Shown here in pieces: positions 24,110 through 37,135 of a stretch of 64,000 nucleotides of DNA (position 1 is the first letter of the stretch; each line of letters begins with the position of its first letter). Source of the DNA: Nissolia schottii (Eukaryota; Streptophyta; Magnoliopsida; Fabales; Fabaceae); assembly GCA_003254905.1 (NCBI GenBank), contig QANU01029220.1:815118-879117 (forward strand). The letters are read 5' to 3'. Position numbers and translations under genes: made by a program. The notes beneath the pieces were generated by a model. It was not told the origin of the DNA, did not search any database, and saw only the letters and a list, made by a program, of their open reading frames with translations.

Positions 24110-27100
24110 GGTGATATTTTCTGTGAAGGATTGTCAATTGTCAGTGAAGCAGGTCAATCCAAGACAGTACGTTGCTGAAATTCCTCAGGTTTGTTTTTTT
24201 CTTTCTCCCTTCACATTTGCAGCAAGAGATTGTTTTGAGCTTCATAACTTTATCTGAAGGGTTTGGAAGTAATGTTTTTTAGTCGAACTTATCCTCCTAC
24301 TCATTTCAAATGTGCACTGTCAAAATCTGAAATTTAAATTAATGTGATGAATTCAGATTTTGACAAGTGTATGTATTAGATGATTAGGGGGATAAGTTAG
24401 GCTAAAATGCAGGACTCACAAACATTTCTCTAACTTTATATGCTACTGTAAGAATGTGTTTTGCATAGTTTGAGAGCACCTATCCGTGCCATGCTCATTG
24501 GTTTGAAGTTGTTTTGGTATAATGAACCTGTAAAGTTATTCATACCTGTTTATAAGGATGTTGATTAGCATATGCAAAAGACCTAAATCGTTTTCCCAAA
24601 TGTTGCTAAGTGATTGTAAATCATTTTTCTTACATTTCAGCTGTCCAACGTGGAAGTTTGGTTTCAACGACCGAAAGACATTGTGAGGAAATTGTTATCT
24701 GGAGATCTCGACCTTGGTATTGTGGGTCTAGATACACTCAGTGAATATGGCCAGGTGAGTCTGTTTGAATATGATTGAGGATCCCTGATTTTGATTTATA
24801 ATTTCTATCCAATATGTCTTCTCCATTGCACAATATAAGCAAAGGTTCCCTTGCGGGTTAATGGTGCTTACATTTAGTAGCTTCTTTTCTTTCTTGTCTT
24901 CTGGAGTAATAAAACTTTATTGTTTCACGTATGGTCTCTCTTGTGTGTTCCTTTCAGATTTGTCTTTTTTCCCATTGTTGAATGTGGCCTACATAACTTG
25001 TAGTGCATATTTTCAGCATGAAAATCTGTTTTAAGCATAGCTGTAGTTGCAGATTAATGTTCCAGGGTAGTGTGTGTGTGAGAGAGAGAGAGACCGTGTA
25101 TATCAAAATTTATATTATGAGATTCCTGTGTCAGGGGAGTAAAGATCTTATCCTTGTCCACGAGGCTCTAGAGTATGGCGATTGCCGTTTATCTATTGCG
25201 GTGAGTTAAAATTACTTTACTAGATTATTCTTTTGTCATTTTTTTTCGTGCGATTAATTGTCTTGAGTGATCTGTGTTGTTTCAGATTCCTCAATATGGT
25301 ATATTTGAAAACATCAATTCAGTGGAAGAGCTAGCAAAAATGCCTCATTGGACAGAAGACAAGCCTCTGCGAGTTGCTACTGGATTCACTTATGTATGTG
25401 TTTCATGTTTCAACTAATGGCTCTAATCTTCATCTTTGTGGTTGAGTTTCTACCATTAGCTTTTAAGAAGAGAAGTTTAATCTGAATTTTGGTCTTACTG
25501 CTCAGCTTGGTCCTAAATTTATGAGAGAGAATGGACTTAAACATGTGACATTTTCAACCGCTGATGGAGCACTGGAAGCAGCTCCCGCGGTGAGAACAGT
25601 GTTTGTTTTATTAGACGTTTTTGTGGTTTCTAATTACCAAACATTTAATGGACTATTCTGTGTTATAGCTAGTTTTCTTTATCCATTGGGGTTTGGTAAG
25701 AGGTCGTTTCTTGCTTAGTCAAAGCCTTTCCCATTTCATTCATTTGCTTTTAAATTTGTTTGTTGCACCTGAAATGAAGTGATCAATTGCTACCATGCTT
25801 TGCTTAATTTAGATGGGGATAGCTGATGCTATCTTAGACCTTGTGAGTAGTGGAACCACACTCAAAGAAAACAACTTGAAGGAAATTGAAGGTGGAACTG
25901 TGCTGGAAAGTCAGGTTAGCAATTATTGACTTTTCTAACCTTGACTAACATGATTTGTTTGTTTCAATTTTGAAAAAACAAGCACTAGGCAACTGGTTCT
26001 GCATTATGCCTAGTAAAATTGATTTTGTCTCAATCTGACAATCGAGTGCTCTTCAGGCTGTTCTTGTTGCAAGCAGGAAATCACTGCTCTCACGGAAAGG
26101 AATACTTGAAACAACACATGAGATGCTTGAAAGATTGGAGGCACATCTTAGGGCCATTGGACAGTTTACGGTGCATATATAAAATTTATAATATTCCCCT
26201 TCTCCAAACTCTAGTGTTTGTCTTTCTTTTCCTTGCATGTTCTAATTTTGGATTTGGCAGGTTGTTGCAAACATGAGGGGAAGCAGTGCAGAGGAAGTGG
26301 CTGAGAGAGTACTGAGTCAACCATCACTATCTGGGTTGCAGGTATGATTTGTAAAGTAATTTTTGCCCATTCTCTGATTCATTTTGTGGGCGGAGGGGGA
26401 ACTTCCCCATTTCAGTGTTTGCTTTCTGCACTCGCAAAATCTCATATATAATACTATGTAACACAATAATGTTACCATGAGTAATACCACCTCTTTTATT
26501 ATTTGAATTCATTCTCGATTTAAAGAGGCACACTTGATTGTCTGTTTGCAGGGACCCACTATAAGCCCTGTTTTCTGCAAACATAATGGGAAGGTAGCAG
26601 CAGACTACTATGCCATAGTTATATGCGTGCCCAAGAGGGAGCTGTACAAATCTGTACAACAGCTGAGAGCGGTTAGTTTTTGAATTGATGTGGTTAAAAT
26701 AGTTGAAATATTATGGAGAAACAAGAGGAAGAAAATAGGAGATAAGTGTAGAATGGTGGTGAATGTTGTTTTGAATGAGAGGAGTGAAGATAACCTGGTT
26801 ATGTTGGTCTCGGTTAAATTATATAGTCTATATGATTTCTGCTGTTACTGCTGGCAAGTAGCAAGCACGACTGCAACTTTCACCACGAGTTTGGATTCGT
26901 TTTATACCTTTGCTTCCCATTTTGCACTATATTTTAGTCGAATGCAGCTACTTGAAGTGCATATAAAACAGTTAGTCAGTTACTACAATTCTTTCTTCAT
27001 CTGTAACTCCCATCCATAATTTGCTGTTGACTACATTCATTTGATGCAGATCGGAGGCAGCGGAGTTCTTGTATCACCCTTGACCTATATTTTTGAAGAG

Positions 27101-27145
27101 GAAACTCCAAGATGGCGCCAACTCCTTTGTGAACTTGGGCTGTAG
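23603..27145 (+). CDS. HISN1: ATP phosphoribosyltransferase, chloroplastic
   Basis: First enzyme of histidine biosynthesis (HisG): condenses ATP with PRPP to N1-(5-phosphoribosyl)-ATP in the plastid. Eleven exons: 23603-23818, 24129-24188, 24641-24754, 25135-25200, 25286-25393, 25506-25589, 25813-25914, 26057-26170, 26261-26341, 26552-26671, 27050-27145; 386 codons plus TAG. Residues 1 to about 50 look like a transit peptide. [18 protein letters not shown] opens the catalytic domain; [31 protein letters not shown] is the family signature with the PRPP-binding segment (about 207-238). The C-terminal part ([40 protein letters not shown]) is the HisG_C regulatory domain of the long form, which mediates histidine feedback. 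The first ATG of three in a row is taken; the open frame continues upstream without an ATG. All ten introns are phase 0. Confidence 0.95.
24072..24106. repeat. CT dinucleotide microsatellite in HISN1 intron 1
   Basis: About 17 CT units lie 20-odd bases upstream of exon 2, in the position of its polypyrimidine tract, so length variation might affect splicing. A second compound TG/AG microsatellite lies at about 25071-25093, upstream of exon 4. Confidence 0.9.
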
Positions 27146-27672
27146 CCATTTATGATCAACTGATGAAGCCTTTTTTTCATAGTCTATAGTGAAAGCTGCA
27201 AAAGATGAAGATTCCAAAGGATTTGGATAACCAAAAATGTGCTTCTTGCTCGTCACTATGAGTGGAGCTCCTTCTTATGCAGGGCTTTATTGATTGAAAT
27301 TTTGTAGCAAGTATTTTCTTCTTTTACCTCCGTCTATAACTCCTGTAGTAAAAAAATAATAATGGCTAGAGAAGTGACTTTGTTTTCTTGGTGGTCTTTT
27401 TCATTTTCTAAAAACAAAAGGTTGAAATGGTGGGGTTGAAAGTTTAGAGTTCAATAATTGCTGTGGGATGTAGTTTTGGTGGTGTAATTTTAAACTTTCT
27501 AGTGGACTGGACTTGTAGCCTCAATGGGTTGGACAATTATTTCTTTCCGAAGTCTTCTGCCATCTTTCTAATGAAGTTTGATGCATATCATATTGGAAAT
27601 ATGGCCAATTGATTCTTTCACCTTTGCCTATTTGCGCGACATTTAGTATCATAGACAGGACAAAGATAGAGA

Positions 27673-28544
27673 TAGGGGTGTCAAATGGGTCGGGCTGTTT
27701 AGGCCCGCAAGCCTAAATGGGTCGAGTTAAAATTATGCTTCTTTTTAGAGTTTGATTCGTTTATAGTTAATTCGCGGACCTAAATGAGCTAGCCTGTTAG
27801 CCTATTTTTTTTTTAAAAAAAATAAAATTTTAGTTTATTTTTTTATGATTTTAAAGACAAAATTGTGAATAAGTATGTGTGCAGTCATTTTTAACTATTT
27901 TTTATCGTATATTTGTTAATTAATCGAAAAGAAATAGTTTAAATGGTTGATTGCAAGATTATATTATCTTTTTTGTTCCTTCAACTATCTTGCTTGAAAG
28001 TTATCAAATGCTATTTGAAATCGATTAATGAATTAATAAAAATTTCATTAATTAAATGACGGGATATAACATTGACGTGAGTACTGTTTTGTTACTGATA
28101 AAAAACACAATTGCAACTCCTTCTTGTAAATTAATCAATAATAAACAAGGTTTGAAACTATATATCAATTTATAGGGCGTAGACACTCATTAAAGGAATA
28201 AAATGCAAAATTTATCAATATCTATGTCATAGCACTTCTTCAGCTGTATAACAATATAAATATAGTTAAGTAGTTAAGCATAACAAATAGTTAAACATGT
28301 TCAGTTATAAGTCCAAATAGTTAAACATGTTCATTTATAAGTCCAAATAGTTAAACTCCAAACTCTTAAATTCTAAAATAAAATTTAGAGTACAAAATGA
28401 AACTTTTAAAATTTTGGTATTTCAAAAAAAAATCATGGGCTGGACTATTTTTTTTCAAATTTTCACAAGCCTATTTTTTGCATGTAAAATCCGTCCATTT
28501 AACCGGGCTCACGGGCCAGACTTATTTTAACAGCCCTAGATTCA
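27673..28544. mobile_element. hAT-like non-autonomous element
   Basis: The left end TAGGGGTGTCAAATGGGTC (27673 on) and the reverse complement of the right end, TAGGGCTGTTAAAATAAGTC (ending 28538), are similar, and both continue into GGCCCG/CCGGGC-rich sub-terminal blocks. TAGGG(G/C)TG ends are characteristic of plant hAT elements. The octamer 'gatagaga' precedes the left end (27665-27672) and recurs at 28545-28552, six bases beyond the obvious right end, so it may be the target-site duplication. The interior is AT-rich and non-coding. Confidence 0.55.
28285..28356. repeat. Tandem repeat, 30-bp unit, 2.4 copies
   Basis: The unit beginning 'aaatagttaaacatgttca' and ending 'ttataagtcc' occurs at 28285-28314 and 28315-28344, with a partial third copy to 28356. 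The first two differ at one position. It lies within the hAT-like element. Confidence 0.85.
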
Positions 28545-29415
28545 GATAGAGAAATTTTTTGTTCTTTTAAACCCTAATTCTCTGTATTTCCAAGCAAATT
28601 TTTTTGTTCCCTCTATTCTAATTTCACTAAAGTACAAAAAAAATATAATTTTTTTTTGTTTGTGTGTCTCTATTTCTTTGTTTTGTCTTTATTAGTACCA
28701 AATACAACGTTGATGTCATTGAAGACCGTGTGATCCAGAAGGACAAGAATTGAACATAAACCATCATTATCCTTGTGGTGTTTTTTGGTAGACTGCCAAG
28801 CACGGGCTCACTGGTATTGTGAGACATTTTTGGATAGTTAAATTATAAGTGGAATACTGAAATATGTTTGAAATTACATAGAAAAAATCAGTCATAATTT
28901 TCAACTTATTTTATTTATATTAGAATCCATATTTAGGAAGTATGATTTTTAAACCTTAAGTAGTAGTTAATTGTTTTAAAATTATAATTTTATCGAATTA
29001 CTATTAAGTATCAAATATTATATAATATACTAATATCACTTGACATCATTTTTAGCAATTTACTATGTAAAACTAGTTTTTTTAATAAAATTCAAACAAG
29101 ATACTCTATTTTTTTGGTGGATGGACAACTACATGACCATGTTAGTTAGGTTTTTTTGGTGGATGGACAATTTAACATGTTTCATTTGATACCAAAAAAA
29201 AAAAAAAACCGAAAGTAAGTAGTCTAGTAATATTAGTGTGGGTCGTTGTGGGTAGGCCCAAAGTGAGAATTGTAAGTAAAGTAGCGAATTGAATTTGATT
29301 TGCGGGTGAGAGTGGTGGCGCTGCTGCAACTGCGCAAGTAAAACCCTTTCCCTCTCTCTCTCCCCACTCAAAACCAAAAACCCTACTCTGCTGCTACTAC
29401 TACCACCTCCTCCCA

Positions 29416-32400
29416 ATGACTCCGAAGAAGCAAAAGGACAAAACGACGATGAAGACCAAGCAAAACGACGACGAGGAAAAGCAACAAGCCCCTTCTCCAC
29501 TCGAAGAGGATCCTCTTGTATCCGATTCCGACTCCAGTTACGAGGTATCCTATCCAATCCTCTCGTCACGGGAGAGATTGTGCCTTATCTTCAATTTCTT
29601 CTATTTGATTGTGGTTTCGTGCTTGTAGGACTCTTCTTCAGACGATGAAGCCGACGACGAATCTCTCGATTCTGACTCTGAATCTGAATCAGAGCCGGCA
29701 GATGCAGAAGCTGGTTCAGCTGGTGATGATGATGATAATGAGGATAGCGAACCTGCAGAAAGTGGCTCCACAGATGCAGATGAAGATGGTGCAAGTGAGA
29801 GTTCCGACCTCCATCAGGGAGGAGGAGGAGCAGCTGAGAGTGATTCTTCGGAGGATGAGGTCTCGTCTTCGTTTACTCAATTACTTCATTCCCAAGTCTC
29901 TTTGTCTTGTCTTACTTTTCTGTTCAATGCCGTTAGCTCATTTTTATGTGCTTTGATTCTTTCTGTTGATATAGGTGGCTCCCCGAAATACCGTCGGGGA
30001 TGTCCCCTTGAAGTGGTATGAGGATGAACCCCATATTGGGTATGACATCAAGGGAAAGAAGATTAAGAAAAAGGATAAGCTTGACAAATTGGGGTCCTTT
30101 CTCGCCAATGTTGATGACTCTAAGAATTGGTCAGTCTCAATTTGTTCATTTCCATTTTCATTAATGCATTCGTGATTGTGCAGAAAGAAAACCTGCGAAA
30201 TTGTTGCTGTTTCTTATGTTCATGATTAACATATCCTAATACTATTGAAGCCTAAAATTTGGATAACAATGCTATTATGTGTTTTTTTCCCCCTCATGGA
30301 GTTGAAAATAATGCCTTTTAATAAAGACAAAGGTAAGCTGAATATTTTTCAATTCAATAAATAAATATTTCTCACATAATTCAAAATATTTATTTTAATT
30401 AAAATTTAAGGACTGGAGAGTACAAATTTTTCCTGTGTTAATTTTTTCTAAGTTTTTATTTTCTTTTCAATGTGAGCATGGCGTCGAAATTTTACCATCA
30501 GCCATTGGTTTTCAAGATGGTCATGGCCGATGGCTGTACTGTTTTTCAGTTGGGTCACAATAATAGATATTTTTAGTATGATTGCTATTGTGATGCTATT
30601 TCACAGTTGGTTCATTTTTCTTGCTGTTACTAGATATGTTTTAGTCGGGAAAAATCTTTCTCGTTTCATAAATGTTTTCTCGTCTCTGAAAACATGCATG
30701 ATTTGTCTACTTTCTTAAACATTTAAGGCGGAAGATCTATGATGAGTACAATGACGAGGTAGTGGAGCTGACAAAAGATGAAATCAAAATGGTCCGTAGA
30801 CTGCTCAAGAGTCGAGCACCACATCCTGACTTTGATCCACATCCGGTCTGTAGTTACTTTCAATCTCTTGCTTTTATTGTCTTCTTAAGGCCACCAATCT
30901 TGAATAAGGTTTCAATCACAATTAGTACGTTAAATTGATCACTTTTTGTTGGTGTTCAGGACTATGTTGACTGGTTTAAATGGGATGGTGCCAAACATCC
31001 ATTGTCTAATGCGCCAGAACCAAAACGCAGGTTTATACCTTCAAAGTGGGAAGCTAAAAAGGTAACCGTTAATTTATTTTTGTATTATGCATAATGTCAA
31101 ATGAGTCAACTAGTGGGGACTGTCGAGATGATTCAGTATAGACAAAAATGGGAATTGGTTTTTCTTGTCACTCATGAATATCCATGGCTTTACAGGTTGT
31201 GCAGTATGTTAGAGCAATCCGCAAGGGATTAATAACCTTTGACAAGCCAAAGGAGGAGGATGGTCCATATCTCTTGTGGGATGATTCTAGTTCAGCAGAA
31301 AAAACAAATCATTTGGCCTACATTCCTGCACCGAAGCAGAAACTTCCTGGTATTAATGTTAAACACGGCATAAATTTTGGAGTTCAAAAATTTACCAATG
31401 AACAATATTAGGTTTTTTGTTTCAGTATCTTCAGTGTTAATTATTTTATTATTATTCTTAGGCCATGAGGAGTCATATAATCCTCCTTTAGAGTACATTC
31501 CAACACAGGAAGAGATCAATTCTTATCAATTAATGTATGAGGAAGACCGCCCTAAGTTTATTCCTAAGAGGTATTGGGCTGTTAGGGCCAACTTTTTTTT
31601 GCCTCCCCACACTTTTTTATTCAGTTGAACTAATAAATATCAATTTGATCAGGTTTACATCTATGAGAAGCATCCCTGCATATGACAATGCTATGAAGGA
31701 CTGCTTTGAACGTTGCTTGGATTTATACTTGTGTCCTCGAGTCCGGAAGAAACGCGTGAGTGAAATACAAAAATTGAAGAATTATTTTTGGTTATAAATG
31801 TTTTAAATTTGTTACAGAACTTTTTACTTAGATTTGGATCTTGTGTGTGTATATACATAATTGACACAACACATTTTGTTATTTCTGTGTTCTAGCTTAA
31901 TATTGATCCTGAGTCCTTAAAGCCAAAGCTTCCAAATCGAAAGGAGCTTAAACCTTATCCCACAAGATGCTATATTGAGTATAAAGGCCATGAAGATGCA
32001 GTTACATCAGTTTCCGTGGAAGCTTCAGGCCAGTGGATTGCTTCAGGTATGGATGTTGATGTAACTTGTGGTTTCAATTAGGTAGGGATGCAGGTGGGTC
32101 TCCTCACTTTCTGTTGTCTGAAAAAGGTTCAAGTGATGGAACTGTCCGCGTGTGGGAGGTTGAAACCGGCAGATGTCTTAGACGGTGGGAGGTTGGTGAA
32201 GCTGTTAACTGTGTTGCTTGGAATCCCCTTCCTGATGTTCATATCTTGGCAGTCGCTCTGTAAGTCCAGTTCATTGACATTGAAGGATTAGACCCTTTTT
32301 TTTGGTTTTAAATATCTTAAAAAGAATTTCTCTCTTATCTACCTATGGCTTGATTGTGAAAATAGGTCACTGACAAATCTTTCTTTTAGGGGACAAGACG

Positions 32401-35400
32401 TACTTCTATTGAACACTTGTTTGGGAGATGAAGAAGAACAGAAAAGGGTTCAGGATCTTCTCCATGTCGACACATCAACAGCATCAGATGATTCTGGTCA
32501 GTGTTGTTGTTCTTTCTTTGGTTTCATTCTAAACATTTGTTCGAAAGAATGCTGCAAGAGGTCCCCACAATGTAATATAGTTGTATGCCTTAAAAGGAAA
32601 AAAGAAAAAAACTAGAAATCCATGTAACAAAGGGAAAAGGGGACTAAATTTTTTGGGGGGGGGGGAACAAGGAAAACCCAGAACTCTTTTTAAAAGGATT
32701 GACCCTGCTGGTGAGAGGTCAGACTGCTAACTGGACTATGCCCCCCTAAATAAGCTTTTAATCACAAAAATGAAAGGTCAGCTTAGATTTTATAGATTAC
32801 AAGTCCCTATGGGAGGATATTGATGTGATATATACTACGATGTGTATGATATCTGATGTTCTTTGCTGGTTTGTTCTTATTTTCTGATCATGCTTGTGTT
32901 TGCAGGCAAGAATGCACCTAATGTAAGCTGGGTACAAGATGATAAGCATGGGGGTGTAAGATTAAGGCATCTTAAGGTATTTCCATATTTGTCTCAATTT
33001 CCATTTTGGTTTACTTGTTGATTGGAGTTTTTTTTCAGTATAGTTATATTAAATAGTAATTTGTGTTCGTGCAGACTGTTACCGCTGTAGAATGGCACCG
33101 GAAAGGTGATTACTTTTCGACGGTGATGCCAGCAGATATCCTTTTTGAGTGCTGTCTGCTTCCGAAAGTGATACATACCTCATTTATCATTGGTTTATCA
33201 ATTGACAAGGATGGTTACATATCTCAAAGCGAGGGTGATCGTCAATGAAAACAACAATCTTTTTAATTGCTTTGTTATGCTTTGGTAGTTTTTATTTGTT
33301 TCCTGTTTGGTGTCCATCTAGCCTTTCATCTAATGAGCATGAACATAACCAGTTAGACTCAATGTGTAATTAGTCATGTCATTGCACCCATTCCATTTCA
33401 TATCTACTGTCATTCATGTCTTGTTTGCGGGGTTACTTGCAGATGGACCTTATAGAAAACAAACTGTACTAAGTTGTTTCTTATTCACTAAATTTATTAA
33501 TGATTTTCTTATCTTAATTGGATGTAAGGAAACTAGGTATTAAATATTAAAATAGGGCATGGCTGATTTTTTTTCCTTGACTTATTCTTTACGTGAATCA
33601 AGAGCTGTTCTGATACACCTGTTATCAAAGAAGCTTACACAAAAACTTCCATTCAAGTTACACGGACTTGCTGTTAGATCAACCTTCCATCCATCCCGAT
33701 CCATCTTCTTTATTTGTACAAAGAAAAGTGTTCGTGTGTATGATTTATTGAAGTCCAAGCTCATAAAAAAGCTTGACACTGGGCTTCGTGAAGCCTCGTC
33801 CATTGCAGTTCATCCTGGAGGTATTATTACTGTTATGCAGGCATTGCATAATTAAACTTTTTTTCTTGTTGTCATGAAACAGAAAATTATTCACTATAGT
33901 TATTTGTCTGTACACTATGCTTACAGGTGATAATTTAATTGTTGGGAGCAAAGAAGGGAAGATGTGCTGGTTTGACATGGACCTTTCATCTAAGTCATAT
34001 AAAACTCTTAAGTAAGTCTCATTATTATTAATAATTAATTAATTGAAAGCAGCACCAAACTTGTGACTCTCTGTGTGCCAGAGTGGTTATCTGCATCTAA
34101 TTCATATATATTGTTCAGTGATGCATGGAAAAGAGTGCAGAAACAATAAGAAATTGATTTAGAGATGTACCTATGTGGAGTTCTATAGTTCACTAAAACT
34201 TGACCTTATTTATGTTGTTTATCAATTTTCTTTTATTGTGCATGTGGTTCTGTTTTTATCTTATATTGTGGTAATAATTCTTAATATTAAAAATCTAAGT
34301 TTGGTATTGGCTTCTGCTTTGGTTTTTTTTGCATTTTATTTATGTTGGCAATAATGTTATCTACTATCTATGTAAAACTTTGTCAAATCTTCATGACATA
34401 GATCATGAAAATGCTATCTGCTATCTTCAGCCAACTGTTGCAGCATTGCTTATTGTTTTAGTAAACTGCCAACGGCTGATTGAAACGACATGTTATTGCA
34501 CCCTGCCCTAGCACTAGGTAGATCCATATGTATAGAACAGAGGTCAATTCTTTGAAAAGGCTAAACTAACAGGGAGTAGAAAACAGAGAAAGTGAGCATG
34601 CTTTGTTTATAGGTTCTTTGGTGAACGTCCTCAATGCCTTAATGAGCTATTAGTTATTGATTGGCAATAATTTGGATTAGCAACCTCATTCTGTATTTTA
34701 GTGCCATGACAAAGATGATTTTTAATAATTTGGTACCATTGCAGGTGTCACTCAAAAGATATCAACAATGTGGTCTTCCATCGTTCATACCCCTTGTTTG
34801 CGTCGTGTTCAGATGACTCCACTGCATATGTATTTCACGGAATGGTTTATTCTGATCTCAATCAAAATCCTCTTATTGTTCCTTTGGAAATTCTGCGAGG
34901 CCATTCGCATTCAAATGGGAGAGGTGAGAACTTTGTTGTGTATGTTTTGTTGAGTGTTGATAAAAGTAGAGATCCAATGTTGTGAAGATTTTAATTCTAT
35001 TCAACTTAAGAAAAATAGTTAGAGCAAATTAAGCATTTTGATCACAAAAATCAGTAGTATGGTAGGATCAAAATTGCCATAATTTAGAAATTGTTTGTAT
35101 TGGCGTAATCTTGTCTATTGAGGATGATATAATGCTTTAACCTGCTTTGGTGCGTAACTGCACATTTATTTTCTGTGCATATATTATTGATTAACTAGCA
35201 TAGCCAAATAAAAAACAAATGAACAAAAATCTTGCAGATGAATGGACTTTTATGCATAAAATAACTACCAAAGAACTTTGTTCAATCTGGATTAGTACCA
35301 GCTTTCTAGTCTATGTTAAAGTTCATTCTTAGCCCTTGAAAAAGCTATTTCTATATCTTACTCTGGAAGTTGTTTGCTTTTCAGGGATATTGGACTGTAA

Positions 35401-35470
35401 ATTTCACCCAAGACAGCCCTGGTTATTTACGGCTGGTGCTGATAAACTGATTAAGCTTTACTGTCACTGA
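29416..35470 (+). CDS. BOP1: Ribosome biogenesis protein BOP1 homolog
   Basis: Nucleolar WD40 protein of the PeBoW complex (PES-BOP1-WDR12), needed for 27S pre-rRNA processing and 60S assembly. Seventeen exons: 29416-29544, 29629-29859, 29975-30129, 30728-30845, 30960-31061, 31196-31349, 31462-31570, 31653-31755, 31896-32046, 32127-32259, 32390-32496, 32906-32976, 33075-33135, 33593-33820, 33927-34011, 34745-34923, 35385-35470; 733 codons plus TGA, near the usual ~750. An acidic Ser/Asp/Glu-rich N-terminus (1-120) is followed by the BOP1NT domain (about 135-390; [57 protein letters not shown]). The WD40 propeller runs from about 398 ([15 protein letters not shown]) to the end ([19 protein letters not shown]). 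Intron 13 is an AT-AC U12-type intron. Confidence 0.95.
33136..33592 (+). other. U12-type AT-AC intron in BOP1
   Basis: The 457-base intron begins ATATCCTTTT, the canonical U12 5' splice site, and ends AC. It carries TTCCTTGAC at 33573-33581, a match to the U12 branch-site consensus TTCCTTRAC, with the branch A at 33580, 12 bases before the 3' end. No GT-AG alternative preserves the reading frame: joining 33135 to 33593 yields the conserved MPAGESRAV, with Gly542 split by the intron. Confidence 0.93.
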
Positions 35471-37135
35471 GAAGATAAATATTGATATTCTGTCAAACAC
35501 ATTCATGTAGGACTGAAAGCCTGTAACTGTATAACCAAAAATTGTTCTTCATTTGTTATTAATTTATTGAATAGAAAGCACTGTGGCCTAGTGAAAAGCA
35601 CCATGCGAGCGAGCTGCTGCTTGTTTTCTGCAATGTTTTATGGGAGATAGCTTGTTATAACGCGGTGCTCAAATTTTGTATTCTACACGTCACCTTTATT
35701 ATCTTCTAAATTTTTAGCTGAATGCCATTCTTGGAATTTATGTTCTCAAAACTCAGCTTATGATTGAAATAGAAGTGTTATTTGCCATGGTGGGAATTTA
35801 GCTTTCCTTAGCTTATGCCAATCGAAATCACTTTTGAAGCATTGAATGTCATGGTAAGTATTTTAGAGACTTCCCTTGACAGTAATATTTTTTTGTTCTA
35901 CCTCGAGTAAAATTTCCTTCAAGTGTGTATTGATTTCCCTAAATTTCCTTCATAGGATTATAACTGTAATTTAATTGCGTGAAATTGGTTTATGGCTTGA
36001 GCGTTTTTATCCGTGAGTTTGGAGTTGTGTGAAAATTGTAGAATCCTATATTTTTAGCTTGAGCGTTTAATGGTGTGAAAATGATTAATATAATAGACAT
36101 TAATATAATAAAATATTACTATAGCAATCGAATGAAATATAACCGAATTAAGTGGAGAAGAGAGGAATGAAATGAGATGTCATAATCCATTATTTTAGAT
36201 TTTAAGAGTGGAATGTATTGAAGTTCTTTTATTTTTTTACTCAATTATTTGGATAATGGTGTGGAAAGGAATGGAAAGGGAAAAAGATTGTCTTAATGTG
36301 GCATTTGTTCCGTGGTTCGTAAGCTTATTCTCACTTATAATCCTCTGGGAATGACGTCTTTATTTTTATTTTAAGTTAAAAATAATATTTGAGTACAAAT
36401 CAAGAATGTTGTATTTTCATGTGCTCAAGATTTTATTCTATCACATAGGTTTAAAATAAAACGTTTCTATGTCAAATGAATGGCAATTGTGAAAAATGTA
36501 ATGTTTGGGCATTGAGACTTATGACATATATTTGAACATGTATTATAAATCAAACAATATTTTAAATTAATTTTTGAGAATCTCAATATTTTCAAAAATA
36601 TTTAATATTAGACAAGGATTTTTTATAAGATACCCAAAAAAATGACATTAAATATAACATTTCTAAAGATATGATTTCAAATAATCTACTTTCAACCTTA
36701 AAAACCAGCACCCCTAAGAAAAAAGAATAAAAAAAAAATTAGAGATTTCATACTAGTTCCCCGAAATAGGGTAAGAAAAGGAGATACGATGTAATGCATT
36801 CCGAGTCCGACCTCTATCGTTCTATTTCATCTATTTTTGAAAAACCGAAACAATGAAAAATTAAATCATTCCATTTTATTCCTCACCATTCCATTCATGT
36901 TAACCATCCAAACGTAGCCTCTCCTTTTTCCTTTGCAGTGAGCCTTATTGTCTCCTTTGACGTCCCAGTATTTCATACAACAGAACTGTATTGGATTTAC
37001 CCAGAAAAAGAGAATTACATCCTGTAGCTACATGTATACTATACATCCCACGTACCACATTATTTGCATAACTGTTGTTCACTTAAAATTACAAGAATGC
37101 CACGATAATTCTGTTATTGTTTTAGAACCAAAGAA
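35471..37135. other. Spacer between convergent BOP1 and NFU genes
   Basis: It holds the 3' UTRs of the two convergent genes and an AT-rich middle. Opposed 'ggaatggaa' and 'attccattc' blocks (about 36130-36290 and 36865-36920) hint at an old inverted-repeat element, but the ends are not clear. No coding sequence is seen. Confidence 0.45.

Noticed and set aside
28285..28356. CRISPR-like short direct repeats
   Set aside because: They are head-to-tail tandem repeats with no spacers, in a plant transposon.
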